Assembly (NCBI GenBank): GCA_902796775.1
Contig: CADBQK010000254.1
Location: forward strand, 1 to 6,559
DNA from: an uncultured Lachnospiraceae bacterium
GTDB lineage: Bacteria > Bacillota_A > Clostridia > Lachnospirales > Lachnospiraceae
Direction of reading: 5' to 3'
DNA length: 6,559 nt
The notes below the pieces were generated by a model. It saw only the letters and a list, made by a program, of their open reading frames with translations, did not search any database and was not told where the DNA came from. Positions 6,549 to 6,559 of this stretch are shown here, in pieces. Every line of letters starts with the position of its first letter. Position 1 is the stretch's first letter. Both the position numbers and the translations under genes were made by a program.

Positions 6549-6557
6549 ATCATAACA
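6549..6557 (-). promoter_or_regulatory. Candidate extended -10 promoter element of the barnase-barstar-trkAH unit
   Basis: The minus strand reads TG-T-TATGAT, an extended -10 motif with a five-of-six match to TATAAT. Transcription would begin near 6542, about 36 bases before the ATG. The -35 region lies outside the window, so this rests on the -10 box alone. Confidence 0.4.
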
Positions 6558-6559
6558 CC

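Overview
All six genes in this window read on the minus strand, so transcription runs from the high coordinates to the low ones. Balanced GC, strong AGGAGG-type ribosome sites, two lipobox lipoproteins (one with the Ser/Ala/Glu-rich linker typical of clostridial binding proteins) and many cysteines in an exported protein suggest an anaerobic Gram-positive Firmicute, probably a gut clostridium of the Lachnospiraceae type. This placement is by style, not by a marker gene.

In order of transcription: (1) 6506-5871, a membrane-anchored lipoprotein whose C-terminal half is a barnase-type guanyl-specific ribonuclease with every catalytic residue in place; (2) 5859-5425, its barstar-type inhibitor, with an unusual acidic tail; (3) 5403-4003, TrkA, the NAD(H)-binding regulatory subunit of a K+ uptake system, beginning at TTG; (4) 3974-2511, TrkH, the K+-translocating membrane subunit; (5) 2465-1458, GalE, a UDP-hexose 4-epimerase with a Cys at the substrate-size gate; (6) 1372-47, a BMP/PnrA-family solute-binding lipoprotein.

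The gaps between genes 1 to 5 are 11, 21, 28 and 45 bases, with no visible terminator, so barnase-barstar-trkA-trkH, and perhaps galE, look like one transcription unit. A possible extended -10 promoter element lies at the right edge, upstream of the ribonuclease gene. The BMP gene has its own near-consensus sigma-A promoter (TTGACA, 17 bases, TATACT), starting five bases after the galE stop codon. It probably heads a nucleoside-type ABC importer operon whose ATPase and permease genes would lie beyond the left edge.

The most interesting part is the toxin-immunity pair. The RNase is predicted to be tethered outside the cell by a lipid anchor and a long acidic linker. The inhibitor has no signal peptide, so it should protect the cytoplasm. 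The pair leads an operon that continues into K+ transport. The Trk, GalE and BMP genes look intact and ordinary apart from the points listed. There is no RNA gene, CRISPR array, mobile element or gene-free stretch over 100 bases.
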